This document shows, in pieces, positions 35,866 through 44,471 of a stretch of DNA of 64,000 bases. The stretch comes from Lapillicoccus jejuensis. GTDB lineage: Bacteria; Actinomycetota; Actinomycetes; Actinomycetales; Dermatophilaceae. The stretch is from NCBI RefSeq assembly GCF_006715055.1, contig NZ_VFMN01000001.1, positions 744,001-808,000 of the forward strand, written 5' to 3'. The position numbers were made by a program, and so were the translations under genes. Numbering within the stretch: the stretch's first letter is position 1; each line of letters opens with the position of its first letter. The notes beneath the pieces were generated by a model, which searched no databases, was not told where the DNA came from, and saw only the letters and a program-made list of their open reading frames with translations.

Positions 35866-37536
35866 CTAGAAGAAGACCGAGCGGCGCTGCATGAGCAGCG
35901 AGTAGAGCGTCTGCTGGATCGTCTCGCGGATCTGGTCGGTGAGGTCGAAGACGAGCATCGGGTCCTCGGCGGCGCCGGGGCCGAGGTCCGCGGTCTCGAC
36001 CGGGACGCCGAACTCGATGATCCACTTGCTCGGCAGCGGCACCATGCCGAGCGGACCGAGCAGCGGCCAGGTGGGGGTGACGGGCGCGTACGGCGACCCG
36101 AACAGCCGGGCGAGCGTCTTGAGGTTCCCGAGCAGCGGGTAGATCTCCTCGGCGCCGACGATCGAGCACGGGATGATCGGGACCCCGGCGGACACGGCCG
36201 CCGAGACGAACCCTCCGCGGCCGAACCGCTGGAGCTTGTAGCGCTCGCTGAACGGCTTGCCGATGCCCTTGAACCCCTCGGGCCAGACGCCGACGAGCTC
36301 ACCCTCGCGCAGCAGCCGCTCCGCGTCGGGGTTGGTGGCGAGCGTCGAGCCGGACTTGCGGGCCAGCTGGCCGACGACCGGGGTGGAGAAGACGAGGTCG
36401 GCCCCGAGCATCCGCAGGTGCCGGTGCGTCGGGTGCTCGTCGTGGACGGCGACCTGGGTCATCAGCGCGTCCATCGGCAGCGTGCCGGAGTGGTTGGCGA
36501 CGACGAGGCCGCCGCCCTCGGTGGGCAGGTTCTCGATGCCCCTGACCTCGACGCGGAACCAGCGCTGGTAGAGCGGGCGCAGCAGCGGCAGGTAGACGTG
36601 GTCGGTGAAGTCGCCGTCGAAGCCGAACTCGTCGACGGTGAACTCGCCGCTGAGCCGGCGCCGCAGGAAGGCCAGGGTCGCGGCGACCTGCTGCTCGACC
36701 TCCTCCGGCGTGACCCCGGTGGCGGCGACCACGGTGCGCAGCGCGGCGACCCCGGCCTGGAGCAGGTCCTCCAGGCCCGGGCGGATCCCCGCCGCGCCGG
36801 CGCTGTCGCCACCGACGGTCCGGGTCGTGGGTGCGACGCCGGCCGTCGCCCCGGGGCGCGGACGCGTGGGACGCCGGTCGGGCGTGCCGGTGGCACCGGG
36901 GGCCGGGACACCGAGGGCGTCGGGGGCGAGGTCGGGGACGGCGCGCAGCGGGCGGCGGGCGCGGGCCGCGGCCCGGCTGGCCACCCGGGCGCTGCCGGTG
37001 CGGGCCGGCCCGTCACCGGTGCGGCCTCGGCTGTCCACCCGGCTGCCCGAGCGGGCCAGCACGCCCGGCGAGGGGCGGGCCGGCAGCTCGGGGGCGGGCT
37101 GCGGGCGGTGCTTGCGGGCCCGGGACGGCGCGTCGGTGCCGGCCGCGGCGGGCGCGGGCGTGGTCGGCTCGGCCCCGTCCGAGGGCGGGCTCGCCGGCAG
37201 CTCGACCTCCTGCTGCGTCGAGCGGTCGAGGACGTCGGCGCCCGCGGCGACCGGTCCCGCCGGGGCGGCGGCCGGCAGCAGCGGGGTGCGGGTACGACGC
37301 GCCCGCTCGCCGCTCGCGCGGCGGGCGCCGGCCGCGAAGGCGTCGCGGCGCGGCGGGGCGGCCGACGGGGTGGCCGACGGGGTGGCCGGCGGGGCGGCCG
37401 GCGGGGTCGAGGCGCTCGCCGGCGCCTTCGTCGCCGCGGCCTTCGTCGTCGCCCCCTTCCCCCTCGTCGCGGCCTTCGTCGCGGAGGTCCTGGTCGTCGA
37501 GGCGGAGCGCGCGGTGGCGCCGGAGCCGGCAGCCAT
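35866..37536 (-). CDS. Lysophospholipid acyltransferase (PlsC-like) with long disordered N-terminus
   Basis: The C-terminal 300 residues (about 255-556) form an acyltransferase domain: VVANHSGTLPMDALM at the active site (H and D six residues apart, a variant of HX4D), GVWPEGFKGIGKPFSERYKLQRFGRGG and PIIPCSIVGAEEIYPLLGN. The first 240 residues are low-complexity, rich in Ala, Pro, Thr, Lys and Arg, resembling histone-H1-like tails. The likely reaction is acyl transfer to a lysophospholipid or related acceptor at the membrane. The order with the upstream epimerase mirrors Rv0501-Rv0502. The start ATG shares one base with that gene's stop. Confidence 0.85.
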   Translation of the reverse strand: MAAGSGATARSASTTRTSATKAATRGKGATTKAAATKAPASASTPPAAPPATPSATPSAAPPRRDAFAAGARRASGERARRTRTPLLPAAAPAGPVAAGADVLDRSTQQEVELPASPPSDGAEPTTPAPAAAGTDAPSRARKHRPQPAPELPARPSPGVLARSGSRVDSRGRTGDGPARTGSARVASRAAARARRPLRAVPDLAPDALGVPAPGATGTPDRRPTRPRPGATAGVAPTTRTVGGDSAGAAGIRPGLEDLLQAGVAALRTVVAATGVTPEEVEQQVAATLAFLRRRLSGEFTVDEFGFDGDFTDHVYLPLLRPLYQRWFRVEVRGIENLPTEGGGLVVANHSGTLPMDALMTQVAVHDEHPTHRHLRMLGADLVFSTPVVGQLARKSGSTLATNPDAERLLREGELVGVWPEGFKGIGKPFSERYKLQRFGRGGFVSAAVSAGVPIIPCSIVGAEEIYPLLGNLKTLARLFGSPYAPVTPTWPLLGPLGMVPLPSKWIIEFGVPVETADLGPGAAEDPMLVFDLTDQIRETIQQTLYSLLMQRRSVFF

Positions 37537-38597
37537 CAGTCGGTCCTCCCGGGGGTGAGGGCGTGGGTGAGGGCGGAGGCGGCGCTGGCCGCCGAGCCGG
37601 CGGCGGCGCCGGCGGCCTGGCCGACCGCGCCCGAGCCGGGGATCGGCCCGCCGACGTGGCCGGCGAAGGCGGTGAAGGCGGCCCGGGTCGTGTACGTCGG
37701 GTCGAAGCCGAGGACCTGGCGCATCCGCGTCGTGTCCAGTCCCCGGCCGTGGGCGAGGAACTCCATCTGGTCGGCCGAGAAGTCGGCGAGGCCGACCTGC
37801 CGGGCCAGGCCGCCGACGAGACCGGCCGCCGCCATCGGCAGCGGCAGGACGGGACGGCCGACGAGCGCGGCCGCCTGCAGGACGCTGATGACGCCGTCGC
37901 CGGCGACGTTGACGATGCCGCAGGCCTCGTCCGCCGTCGTCGCGGCGACCATGGCCGCCGTCGCGTCGGTCTCGTGGACGAACTGCAGCCGCGCGTCGAA
38001 CCCGAACGGCACCGGCACGACCGGCAGCGAGAAGTAGTCGGTGAGCGCGGTGCGGATGCCGGGGCCGATGACGTTGGCGAAGCGCAGCATCGCCACCCCG
38101 ACCTCGGGGCGGCGCCGTGAGAACCCGCGCACGTAGCCCTCGACCTCGACCGAGTCCTTGCCGAAACCGTTGCGGGGCATGGACTTCGGCACCATGTCCT
38201 CGGTGAACATCGCCGGGTCGCGCGGCGACGAGCCGTAGACCGCGGCCGAGGACTTGACGACGAGCCGCTGCAGGTCGGGCGCCTTCTGGCACGCCGCGAG
38301 CAGCTGCATCGTGCCGATGACGTTGATCTCCTTCTGGGAGGTGCGTCCACCGGCGGTGACGGGCGTGGCGATGACGTTCATGTGCACGACCGTGTCGACC
38401 CGCGCCTGCTGGATGATCTTGCCGATCATCGGGTTGCGGATGTCGGCGCGGACGAACTCGGCCCGGCCGATCGAGTGCGGCGGCGCGATGACGTCGACGC
38501 CGATGATCCGCTCGATCTCGCCGACACGGCTCAGCGCCTGCGCGAAGGCTCCGCCGAGGTAGCGCGAGACCCCCGTGACGAGCACCACCGACGCCAC
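37536..38597 (-). CDS. NAD-dependent epimerase/dehydratase family protein (SDR), Rv0501-like
   Basis: This 353-residue extended SDR has the nucleotide-binding motif VTGVSRYLGGAFA (about 7-19), VHMNVIATP and the catalytic-type SSAAVYGSS. The final 40 residues are Ala/Gly-rich. The M. tuberculosis counterpart in the same neighbourhood (Rv0501) is annotated as a UDP-glucose 4-epimerase-like protein, but substrate is unproven. The usual YxxxK is not clearly visible in the standard place; YGSSP occurs instead, so activity should not be assumed. Confidence 0.83.
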   Translation of the reverse strand: MASVVLVTGVSRYLGGAFAQALSRVGEIERIIGVDVIAPPHSIGRAEFVRADIRNPMIGKIIQQARVDTVVHMNVIATPVTAGGRTSQKEINVIGTMQLLAACQKAPDLQRLVVKSSAAVYGSSPRDPAMFTEDMVPKSMPRNGFGKDSVEVEGYVRGFSRRRPEVGVAMLRFANVIGPGIRTALTDYFSLPVVPVPFGFDARLQFVHETDATAAMVAATTADEACGIVNVAGDGVISVLQAAALVGRPVLPLPMAAAGLVGGLARQVGLADFSADQMEFLAHGRGLDTTRMRQVLGFDPTYTTRAAFTAFAGHVGGPIPGSGAVGQAAGAAAGSAASAASALTHALTPGRTD

Positions 38598-38707
38598 GAG
38601 ACCTCCTGGCTGGCCGGACCGACGGACCCCGCCACCCTATCCGGCGACCCGGCGCGTCGCCTCCGCCCGGTGGTGGCGGTCACCGCCGAGCGCCCTCCGC
38701 CCGTCCC

Positions 38708-39460
38708 TCAGGGGGTACGGCGACGCCGCAGCGACCACATCTGCGGCGACCGCTCCAGCTCGACCGCGACGTCCCACGGCACCCCACCCGGGGCGGTCTC
38801 GCGCCGGAAGCTCGCGACGAGGTGGCGGGCCAGGGCGGGATCGCGGGCGACCCGGCTCGCGAGGGCCATCGCCGTCCCCTCGACGTCGGCGTCGTCGACG
38901 GCCGCCCAGGCCATGCCGAGCGCGGCGGCCCGCTCGCCGTCGACCTCCTCGCCGAACACGCCCATCGCGGCGGCGGCCTCCCTCCCGGCCGCCCGGTGCA
39001 GCAGGGTGAAGTGCCCGCCGCCGGGGTGGATCCCGATCTGGGCGAAGCCGGGCAGCAGCCGGGCGGTGCGCGAGACGACCCGCAGGTCGGTGGCGAGCGC
39101 CAGGTTGAGCCCGGCGCCGACGGCGGCGCCGCGGACGGCGGCGACGGTGGGCACCGTGGCCGTCCCGACGCGGGTGAACGCCTCGTAGACCGCGCCGAGG
39201 GCGCGGTAGCGGCCGTCCTCGACCGGGTCCTCCCCCGCGTCGGCGAGGACGCTCCGCTCGGCGCCGGCGCAGAAGTGGGGCCCGCCGGTCACGACGACGG
39301 CCCCGACCGCCGGGTCGCCGTCGGCCCGCGCGACCGCCGCGGCCAGCTCGCCGGCCATGGCGACGCTCAGCGCGTTGCGGCGCGACGGGGCGTCGAGGGT
39401 GAGGACGGCGACGCCGTCGACGACGTCGTACCGGACCTCGGGGACGGGTGCCTCGCTCAT
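38708..39460 (-). CDS. Enoyl-CoA hydratase/isomerase family protein
   Basis: This 250-residue crotonase-fold protein has LDAPSRRNALS, oxyanion-hole segments HFCAGAERS (about 63-71) and AAVGAGLNLALATDLRV (about 110-126), and IGIHPGGGHFTLL. The position of the second catalytic glutamate is not obvious, so it may be an isomerase- or hydrolase-like member. It lies downstream of the strong hairpin terminator of the bS22 gene, on the same strand. Confidence 0.88.
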   Translation of the reverse strand: MSEAPVPEVRYDVVDGVAVLTLDAPSRRNALSVAMAGELAAAVARADGDPAVGAVVVTGGPHFCAGAERSVLADAGEDPVEDGRYRALGAVYEAFTRVGTATVPTVAAVRGAAVGAGLNLALATDLRVVSRTARLLPGFAQIGIHPGGGHFTLLHRAAGREAAAAMGVFGEEVDGERAAALGMAWAAVDDADVEGTAMALASRVARDPALARHLVASFRRETAPGGVPWDVAVELERSPQMWSLRRRRTP

Positions 39461-39499
39461 GCGCCCCACCTTGCCAGCCGCAGGACCCCGGTGGACGGC

Positions 39500-39534
39500 G
39501 CGAGGGCCCGGACCGTGGCGGTCCGGGCCCTCGC
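39500..39534 (-). terminator. Hairpin terminator after the bS22 gene
   Basis: The arms 39500-39515 and 39519-39534 are perfect 16-bp reverse complements (GCGAGGGCCCGGACCG) with a three-base loop. It lies 14 bases past the bS22 stop on the minus strand. There is no clear T-run, as is common in high-G+C actinobacteria. Confidence 0.88.
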
Positions 39535-39547
39535 GGGTGATCTGGGG

Positions 39548-39646
39548 TTACTTCTTGTTGCGACGCTGGTGACGCGTCTTGCGCAGCAGCTTGCGGTGCT
39601 TCTTCTTCGCCATCCGCTTGCGGCGCTTCTTGATGACAGAGCCCAT
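39548..39646 (-). CDS. Small ribosomal subunit protein bS22 (AURKAIP1/COX24 domain)
   Basis: This gene encodes only 32 residues, [20 protein letters not shown] then [12 protein letters not shown], nearly all basic. It is almost identical in pattern to M. tuberculosis Rv0500B, found in mycobacterial 30S subunits as bS22. An AAGGAC ribosome site precedes the ATG. It is followed by a strong hairpin, and the excisionase-like gene upstream matches the Rv0500A-Rv0500B order. It is short enough to be missed by automatic callers. Confidence 0.95.
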   Translation of the reverse strand: MGSVIKKRRKRMAKKKHRKLLRKTRHQRRNKK

Positions 39647-39831
39647 GGGACCGTCCTTCGTGCGTTGGGCCCGCACCCGTCAGGGGCGGGCGATCCGTGT
39701 CGAAACCCGGCTTCGACGGGGACACGGGTCGTGACGCACTCGCCGATCAGGTACTTCAGCCCCCAGGGTACCGTCCCGCGGGGCGGCTCCCAAACAGCGT
39801 GGGGCGGGTGGTGCGGTGGCCGGTCGGGGGC

Positions 39832-40032
39832 TCAGGCCGAGTCGACGTACGACGCGCGCAGGTAGCGGTCGACGGCGTCCTCCGGGACGCGGAAGGAGCG
39901 ACCGACGCGGACGGCGGGCAGCTCGCCCGCGTGGACGAGCCGGTAGACGGTCATCTTCGACACCCGCATGATCGAGGCGACCTCGGCGACCGTCAGGAAC
40001 CTCACCTCGGCGAGCTGGCGCTCGGGGGACAT
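39832..40032 (-). CDS. Excisionase-family helix-turn-helix protein (Rv0500A-like)
   Basis: This 66-residue protein is a single MerR/excisionase-type DNA-binding domain: FLTVAEVASIMRVSKMTVYRLV (helix-turn-helix, about 12-33) followed by GELPAVRVGRSFRVPEDAVDRYL (wing and final helix). It resembles Rv0500A and more distantly BldC, which regulates development in Streptomyces. The ATG at 40032 is favoured because residues further upstream are arginine-rich spacer. Target genes are not identifiable here. Confidence 0.9.
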   Translation of the reverse strand: MSPERQLAEVRFLTVAEVASIMRVSKMTVYRLVHAGELPAVRVGRSFRVPEDAVDRYLRASYVDSA

Positions 40033-40236
40033 GGACACCTCGTTCTGTTGGTGCGCGTGCGGCCGCCGGCTTCCCCTCCGGCGGAGGAGCCACACCGCGC
40101 ACTGCTGACTCTAGAGGTTCCTGTGACGGATGGGGAAGCGGTGAGTAGGTCCCGAGGGTCCGCTGCAAGGCGACACGCCGTACGCCGTCCCGTTTTCCGG
40201 CCGTTCGGACGAGCCGCGCCGAGGGGGGCGGGGGCG

Positions 40237-41433
40237 TCAGTCGAACCAGACGTCGAGGCCGTGCAGCGGGAAGACCGCCTGACGGGTCGCCATGACGGCC
40301 CGGTCCAGCGGGTCGTCGGGGTCGTAGCCGACGTCCCACGAGCGCCACCACAGCGGGCCTCCCCCGACGGGCAGGTCGCCCATCCGCGAGGGGCCGGGAC
40401 GACCGGTGAGGTGCTGGACGTGCTCGCGCCACTCGGTGGGGACGGGTTCCTCCACGGCGATCGGCCGGTGCGCGGCGATCGCGGTCAGGTGGGTCCACGT
40501 GCGCGGGACGACGTCGACGACCTCGTACCCGCCGCCGCCCAGGGCGACCCAGCGGCCGTCGCACAGCTGGTGGGAGAGCCGGTGCAGCTCCTCCGCGGCG
40601 GCACGCTGCGCGTCGACCGACAGCGCCAGGTGGGCGAGCGGGTCGTGCGCGTGGGTGTCGCAGCCGTGCTGGGTGACGAGGACCTGGGGCTGGAAGGCGC
40701 GCAGCAGCGGCACGACGCTGGAGTGGAACGCCCGCAGCCACGCGCCGTCGCCGGTGCCGGGGGGCAGGGCGACGTTGACGGCGTAGCCCTGCGCGTCGGG
40801 GCCGCCGATGTCGGTCGGGAAGCCGGTTCCCGGGAAGAGGGCTCGGCCGGTCTCGTGCAGCGAGATCGTCAGCACGCGGGGGTCGTCCCAGAACGCGCGC
40901 TCGACCCCGTCGCCGTGGTGGACGTCGGTGTCGACGTACGCGACGCGCTCGACGCCCTGGTCGAGCAGCCAGCGGATGCCCACGGCGATGTCGTTGTAGA
41001 TGCAGAAGCCGGCGGCGGCGCCGGGCATCGCGTGGTGCAGGCCGCCGCAGAAGTTCACCGCGTGCGCGGCCTCGCCGGTCCAGACCGCCTCGCAGGCGTC
41101 GCGGGTGCCCGCGCAGATCCGGGCGCTCGCCTCGTGCATGGCCGGGAAGGCCGGGTCGTCGTCGGTGCCGAGCCCCCAGGTGCCGTCCGCGTCGTGCGGG
41201 TGGGTCGACAGGTCGCGCACCGCGGCGACGTAGTCGCGGTCGTGCACCGTGGTCAGCAGCGCGTCGTCGGGCACCTCGGGCTCGTGCACCCGCACCCCCT
41301 CGCCGCCGAGCAGGCCGAAGGCGTCGCAGAGCCGCGCGGTCAGGTCGAGCCGGACCGGCGACATCGGGTGGCTGGGACCGAAGTCGTAGCGGGTGAAGCC
41401 CGGGCTCCAGACCACCAGCGCCTGCGTTGGCAT
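40237..41433 (-). CDS. acuC: Acetoin utilisation protein AcuC (class I histone-deacetylase-like)
   Basis: AcuC removes acyl groups from lysine, notably from acetyl-CoA synthetase in bacteria. The 398-residue protein has deacetylase active-site motifs: FCGGLHHAMPGAAAGFCIYND (catalytic His-His and zinc region, about 130-150), YVDTDVHHGDGVE (zinc-binding Asp and His, about 168) and GGGYEVVDVVPRTW with the C-terminal catalytic Tyr. The start is ATG at 41433. It is divergent from the TrkA gene with 38 bases between starts, so regulation of the two may be shared. Confidence 0.93.
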   Translation of the reverse strand: MPTQALVVWSPGFTRYDFGPSHPMSPVRLDLTARLCDAFGLLGGEGVRVHEPEVPDDALLTTVHDRDYVAAVRDLSTHPHDADGTWGLGTDDDPAFPAMHEASARICAGTRDACEAVWTGEAAHAVNFCGGLHHAMPGAAAGFCIYNDIAVGIRWLLDQGVERVAYVDTDVHHGDGVERAFWDDPRVLTISLHETGRALFPGTGFPTDIGGPDAQGYAVNVALPPGTGDGAWLRAFHSSVVPLLRAFQPQVLVTQHGCDTHAHDPLAHLALSVDAQRAAAEELHRLSHQLCDGRWVALGGGGYEVVDVVPRTWTHLTAIAAHRPIAVEEPVPTEWREHVQHLTGRPGPSRMGDLPVGGGPLWWRSWDVGYDPDDPLDRAVMATRQAVFPLHGLDVWFD

Positions 41434-41471
41434 GATGGGGACGCTACCCGTCCAGCCCAGGAGTGCCGCCC

Positions 41472-42140
41472 ATGGCCCGCAACAAGCTCTTCACCGAGCC
41501 CGTCGCCGTCATCGGCCTGGGGCGCTTCGGCACCGCCTGCGCCCTCGAGCTGGCGCGCGTCGGCCACCCGGTGACCGTCGTCGAGAAGGACCCCGTCGTC
41601 GCCGAGGCCTTCCACGGCCGGGTCGACAAGGTCGTCGTGCGCGACGCCACCCAGCCCGCCGCCGTCCAGGCCGTGCGGCAGGCGGGGACGAAGATCGCCG
41701 TCGTCGGGATCGGGTCGTCGGTCGAGGCGTCGGTCCTCGCGGCGGTCAACCTCGTCGACGCGGGCGTGCCGACGATCTGGGCCAAGGCGATGTCGCCCGA
41801 GCACGGCCGGATCCTCGAGCGGATCGGCGTGCACCAGGTCGTCTACCCGGAGGGCGAGTCGGGTCAGCGCACCGCGCACCTGCTCAACGGCCGGCTGCTG
41901 GACTACCTCGAGTTCGACGACGACTTCGTCATCGTCCGGATGCGCCCGCCCGCGGAGGCGGTCGGCTTCACGCTGACCCAGAGCGCGCTGCGCAGCAAGT
42001 ACGGCGTCACCGTGGTCGGGGTCAAGGCGCTCGGCGAGGAGTTCGCCTACGCCGAGGCGCACACGAAGATCCGCGCCGACCACGAGCTCATCGTCTCCGG
42101 GCCGCCCGGGCTCGTCGAGCGGCTCGCGGCGCGGCCGTGA
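41472..42140 (+). CDS. TrkA/KtrA-type potassium channel regulatory protein (RCK)
   Basis: This 222-residue protein has an RCK_N Rossmann domain (VAVIGLGRFGTACALELA, about 10-27; TVVEKDPVVAEAF) and a C-terminal RCK_C domain (VIVRMRPPAEAVGFTLTQS). It should gate a Trk/Ktr potassium channel in response to nucleotides; no channel subunit lies in the window. The ATG at 41472 has an AGGAG site eight bases upstream; an in-frame GTG at 41463 is less well placed. It overlaps the next gene by GTGA. Confidence 0.93.
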   Translation: MARNKLFTEPVAVIGLGRFGTACALELARVGHPVTVVEKDPVVAEAFHGRVDKVVVRDATQPAAVQAVRQAGTKIAVVGIGSSVEASVLAAVNLVDAGVPTIWAKAMSPEHGRILERIGVHQVVYPEGESGQRTAHLLNGRLLDYLEFDDDFVIVRMRPPAEAVGFTLTQSALRSKYGVTVVGVKALGEEFAYAEAHTKIRADHELIVSGPPGLVERLAARP

Positions 42141-43048
42141 GCGGTCCCTCGTCCGTGCCGCTGCCGACGACCGAGGGCGCGCAGGTCGTCGTCCCGGCGC
42201 CCGGACCGGGCCCGGGGTCCTGGGCCGGCGCGGCGAGCGCCACCCTCGTGGACGGCGTGGTCTGGCTGGCCTACCGGGTACGACGCCCCCTCGGCGAGGG
42301 GCGTGGCGTGGCCGTCGTCGTGGCCCGCTCGGACGACGGCGTGGCGTTCGAGACCGTCGGCGAGGTGCGGCGCGAGGCGTTCGGGGCGGAGTCGTTCGAG
42401 CGGCCGGTCGTCGTGCGCCGCCCGGACGGCGGCTGGCGGCTCTACCTCTCCTGCGCGACGCCGGGCAGCAAGCACTGGTGGGTGGAGGCGCTCGACGCGG
42501 ACCGGCCGCAGGACCTGGCGGCGGGTCGTCGTACGCGCGTCCTGCCGGGCAGCGACGTCGAGGGCGTCAAGGACCCCGTCGTCCTCGTCGGGGACCCGGC
42601 GACCGGGCGCCCGTGGCGGATGTGGCTGTGCGTGCACCCCCTCGACGTCCCCGGCCACGAGGACCGGATGACGACGCACCACCTCACCAGCGACGACGGT
42701 CTGGACTGGCGCTCGGACGGGCCGGTGCTCACGCCGACCCCGGGCACCTGGGACGCGCGCGGTGCGCGGGTGACGGCGGTGCTCTCGGCCGACCCGCTCG
42801 TCGTGCTCTACGACGGCCGGGCGAGCGCCGAGGACAACTGGCACGAGGTGACCGGCGTCGCGCGCGAGGTCGGTCTCGGCTCGGCGCTGGTCGCCGACCC
42901 GGCCGGCCCGGCGGCGCGCTCGCCGTGGTCGGACGGGGCGCTGCGCTACGCGAGCGCCGTCCCCCTGCCCGACGGGCGGACCCGGTTCTACGTCGAGGCG
43001 GCCCGCCCCGACGGGGCGCACGACCTGCTCACCTGCGTGGTCGGCTGA
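42137..43048 (+). CDS. Glycosidase-like five-bladed beta-propeller protein (hypothetical)
   Basis: The 303-residue protein reads as repeated beta-propeller strands: VDGVVWLAYRVRRP, VVVARSDDGVAFETVGEV, RPVVVRRPDGGWRLYLSCATPGSKHWWVE, GVKDPVVL and LVVLYDGRAS. This layout recalls GH43/GH32/GH130-type folds, in which acidic residues such as D in KDPVV and YDGRAS are catalytic; the exact family is uncertain. It has no signal peptide, so it is cytosolic. It is translationally coupled to the TrkA gene (GTGA) and followed by a GH15-like gene. Confidence 0.6.
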   Translation: MSGPSSVPLPTTEGAQVVVPAPGPGPGSWAGAASATLVDGVVWLAYRVRRPLGEGRGVAVVVARSDDGVAFETVGEVRREAFGAESFERPVVVRRPDGGWRLYLSCATPGSKHWWVEALDADRPQDLAAGRRTRVLPGSDVEGVKDPVVLVGDPATGRPWRMWLCVHPLDVPGHEDRMTTHHLTSDDGLDWRSDGPVLTPTPGTWDARGARVTAVLSADPLVVLYDGRASAEDNWHEVTGVAREVGLGSALVADPAGPAARSPWSDGALRYASAVPLPDGRTRFYVEAARPDGAHDLLTCVVG

Positions 43049-43085
43049 CGGCCCGCCCGCGGGCGGATCGGGGCATACTGCGCGG

Positions 43086-44399
43086 GTGACCGGGGGCCGG
43101 ACGACGCGCCGCGCGCTGCTCGGCGGCGTGGGCGCCCTCGGGCTGGCCGCCGTCGGCGGCGGCGCCGTCCTGCGCGCCCGGGCCGAGGACTCCGGCCCCG
43201 CCGACCTGCCGCTGCGCTCGGTCACCGTCGCGCTGTCGGCGCCCGGGACGCCGGTCGAGGTGCCCGTCGCCGACGCCGCGCGGGTGGTGCCGGGCACGCG
43301 GGTGCTGCGGGGAGCCCGCGACGAGCGGTCCCTCGTCGCGGCCCAGCGCGCGAGCCTGGTGGCCGCCCCGGCGTGGGTCCGCGCGGGTGACCGCTGGGGC
43401 GCCCTGGCCCGGGACGCGCTGCTCGACCTGCAGGTCCTCGCCCTGCCCGACGGCGCGCACGTGGCCGGGTGGACCCCGGCCTGGCGCTACGTGTGGCCGC
43501 GCGACTCCTCGCACGTCGCCGCGGCGTACGTCGCCACCGGGCGGGCCGCGCAGGCCGCTCCGCTCGTGCGGTTCCTGGTCCGCGTCCAGTCCGACGACGG
43601 GTGGTTCGAGGCGCGCTACCGGCCCGACGGGTCGGGGCCGCCGGACGACCGCCAGCGCCAGCTCGACGGGACCGGGTGGGCGCTGTGGGCGGCCGCGACC
43701 GTGTCGACCGCGCTCCCCCGCGCCGAGGGCGCAGCGCTGGCGGGCGAGTGCCGCCGGATGGCGCGGCGCGGGCTGGCGCTCGTCGACGGGTCGACCGACG
43801 GCGGCCGCAGCCTGCCGCCGGCGTCGCCGGACTACTGGGAGGTGCCCGAGCGGTCGGTCACTCTCGGGACGGTCGCGCCGCTCGTGCTCGGGATGCGCTG
43901 TGCGGCAACGGTGCTGGCCGGTCTGGGCGACGACCGCTCGGCCGCGCGGGCCCGGGCGGTGGGGGCCGCGCTCGCCTCGACGCTCGAGGCGTCGTACGGG
44001 CCCCAGGGGTACCCGCGGCACCTCGACGACGACGACCCGGACGCGGCGGTCGGGTTCCTCGCCCCGCCGTACGCCGCCGCCCCGGTCGCCCGGGTGACCG
44101 CTGCCCTGCCGGCGAGCGAGGCGCGGATGCGTCGTCGTGCGGGGGGCGTCGCGCCGGGCGCGTCGTGGCGCGACGACGGGATCAGCTGGACGCCGGAGAC
44201 GGCGCTGCTCGCGCTGGGGTACGCCGGGTCGGGCCGCACCGCCGACGCGTGGCGGCTGCTCGACTGGGTCGAGCGTCACCGGACCGCGGTCGGGTCGCTC
44301 CCCGAGAAGGTGCTGTGGGACGGCCGCCCGGCGTCGGTCGCGCCGCTGGGCTGGACGGCCGCCCTCGTCCTGCTCACCCTCGAGCGGCTGCGGGGCTGA
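43086..44399 (+). CDS. Secreted glycoside hydrolase, GH15/glucoamylase-like, Tat signal
   Basis: The 437-residue protein starts with a twin-arginine signal (TTRRALLGGVGALGLAAVGGG, residues 6-26). The rest is an alpha/alpha-barrel: WRYVWPRDSSHVAAAYVATGR (about 136-156), QLDGTGWALWAAATV (about 195-210), ISWTPETALLALGYAG and GSLPEKVLWDG, where the glutamate matches the catalytic base position of glucoamylases. It probably hydrolyses an alpha-glucoside outside the membrane. A hairpin starts right after its stop. GTG start at 43086. Confidence 0.82.
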   Translation: MTGGRTTRRALLGGVGALGLAAVGGGAVLRARAEDSGPADLPLRSVTVALSAPGTPVEVPVADAARVVPGTRVLRGARDERSLVAAQRASLVAAPAWVRAGDRWGALARDALLDLQVLALPDGAHVAGWTPAWRYVWPRDSSHVAAAYVATGRAAQAAPLVRFLVRVQSDDGWFEARYRPDGSGPPDDRQRQLDGTGWALWAAATVSTALPRAEGAALAGECRRMARRGLALVDGSTDGGRSLPPASPDYWEVPERSVTLGTVAPLVLGMRCAATVLAGLGDDRSAARARAVGAALASTLEASYGPQGYPRHLDDDDPDAAVGFLAPPYAAAPVARVTAALPASEARMRRRAGGVAPGASWRDDGISWTPETALLALGYAGSGRTADAWRLLDWVERHRTAVGSLPEKVLWDGRPASVAPLGWTAALVLLTLERLRG

Positions 44400-44401
44400 C
44401 C

Positions 44402-44465
44402 CGAATCGGATTCGGCCCACTCGGCTCGGGTCGTGACGGGAGCCGAGCGGGCCGAATCCGATTCG
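44402..44465. repeat. Long hairpin between convergent GH15-like and SDR genes
   Basis: The arms 44402-44427 and 44440-44465 pair at 25 of 26 positions around a 12-base loop. The outer CGAATCGGATTCG part is itself a palindrome. It begins three bases after the GH15-like stop and ends seven bases before the convergent SDR stop, a good position for a bidirectional terminator. Its sequence is unrelated to hairpin types A and B. Confidence 0.93.
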
Positions 44466-44471
44466 CGGGCG

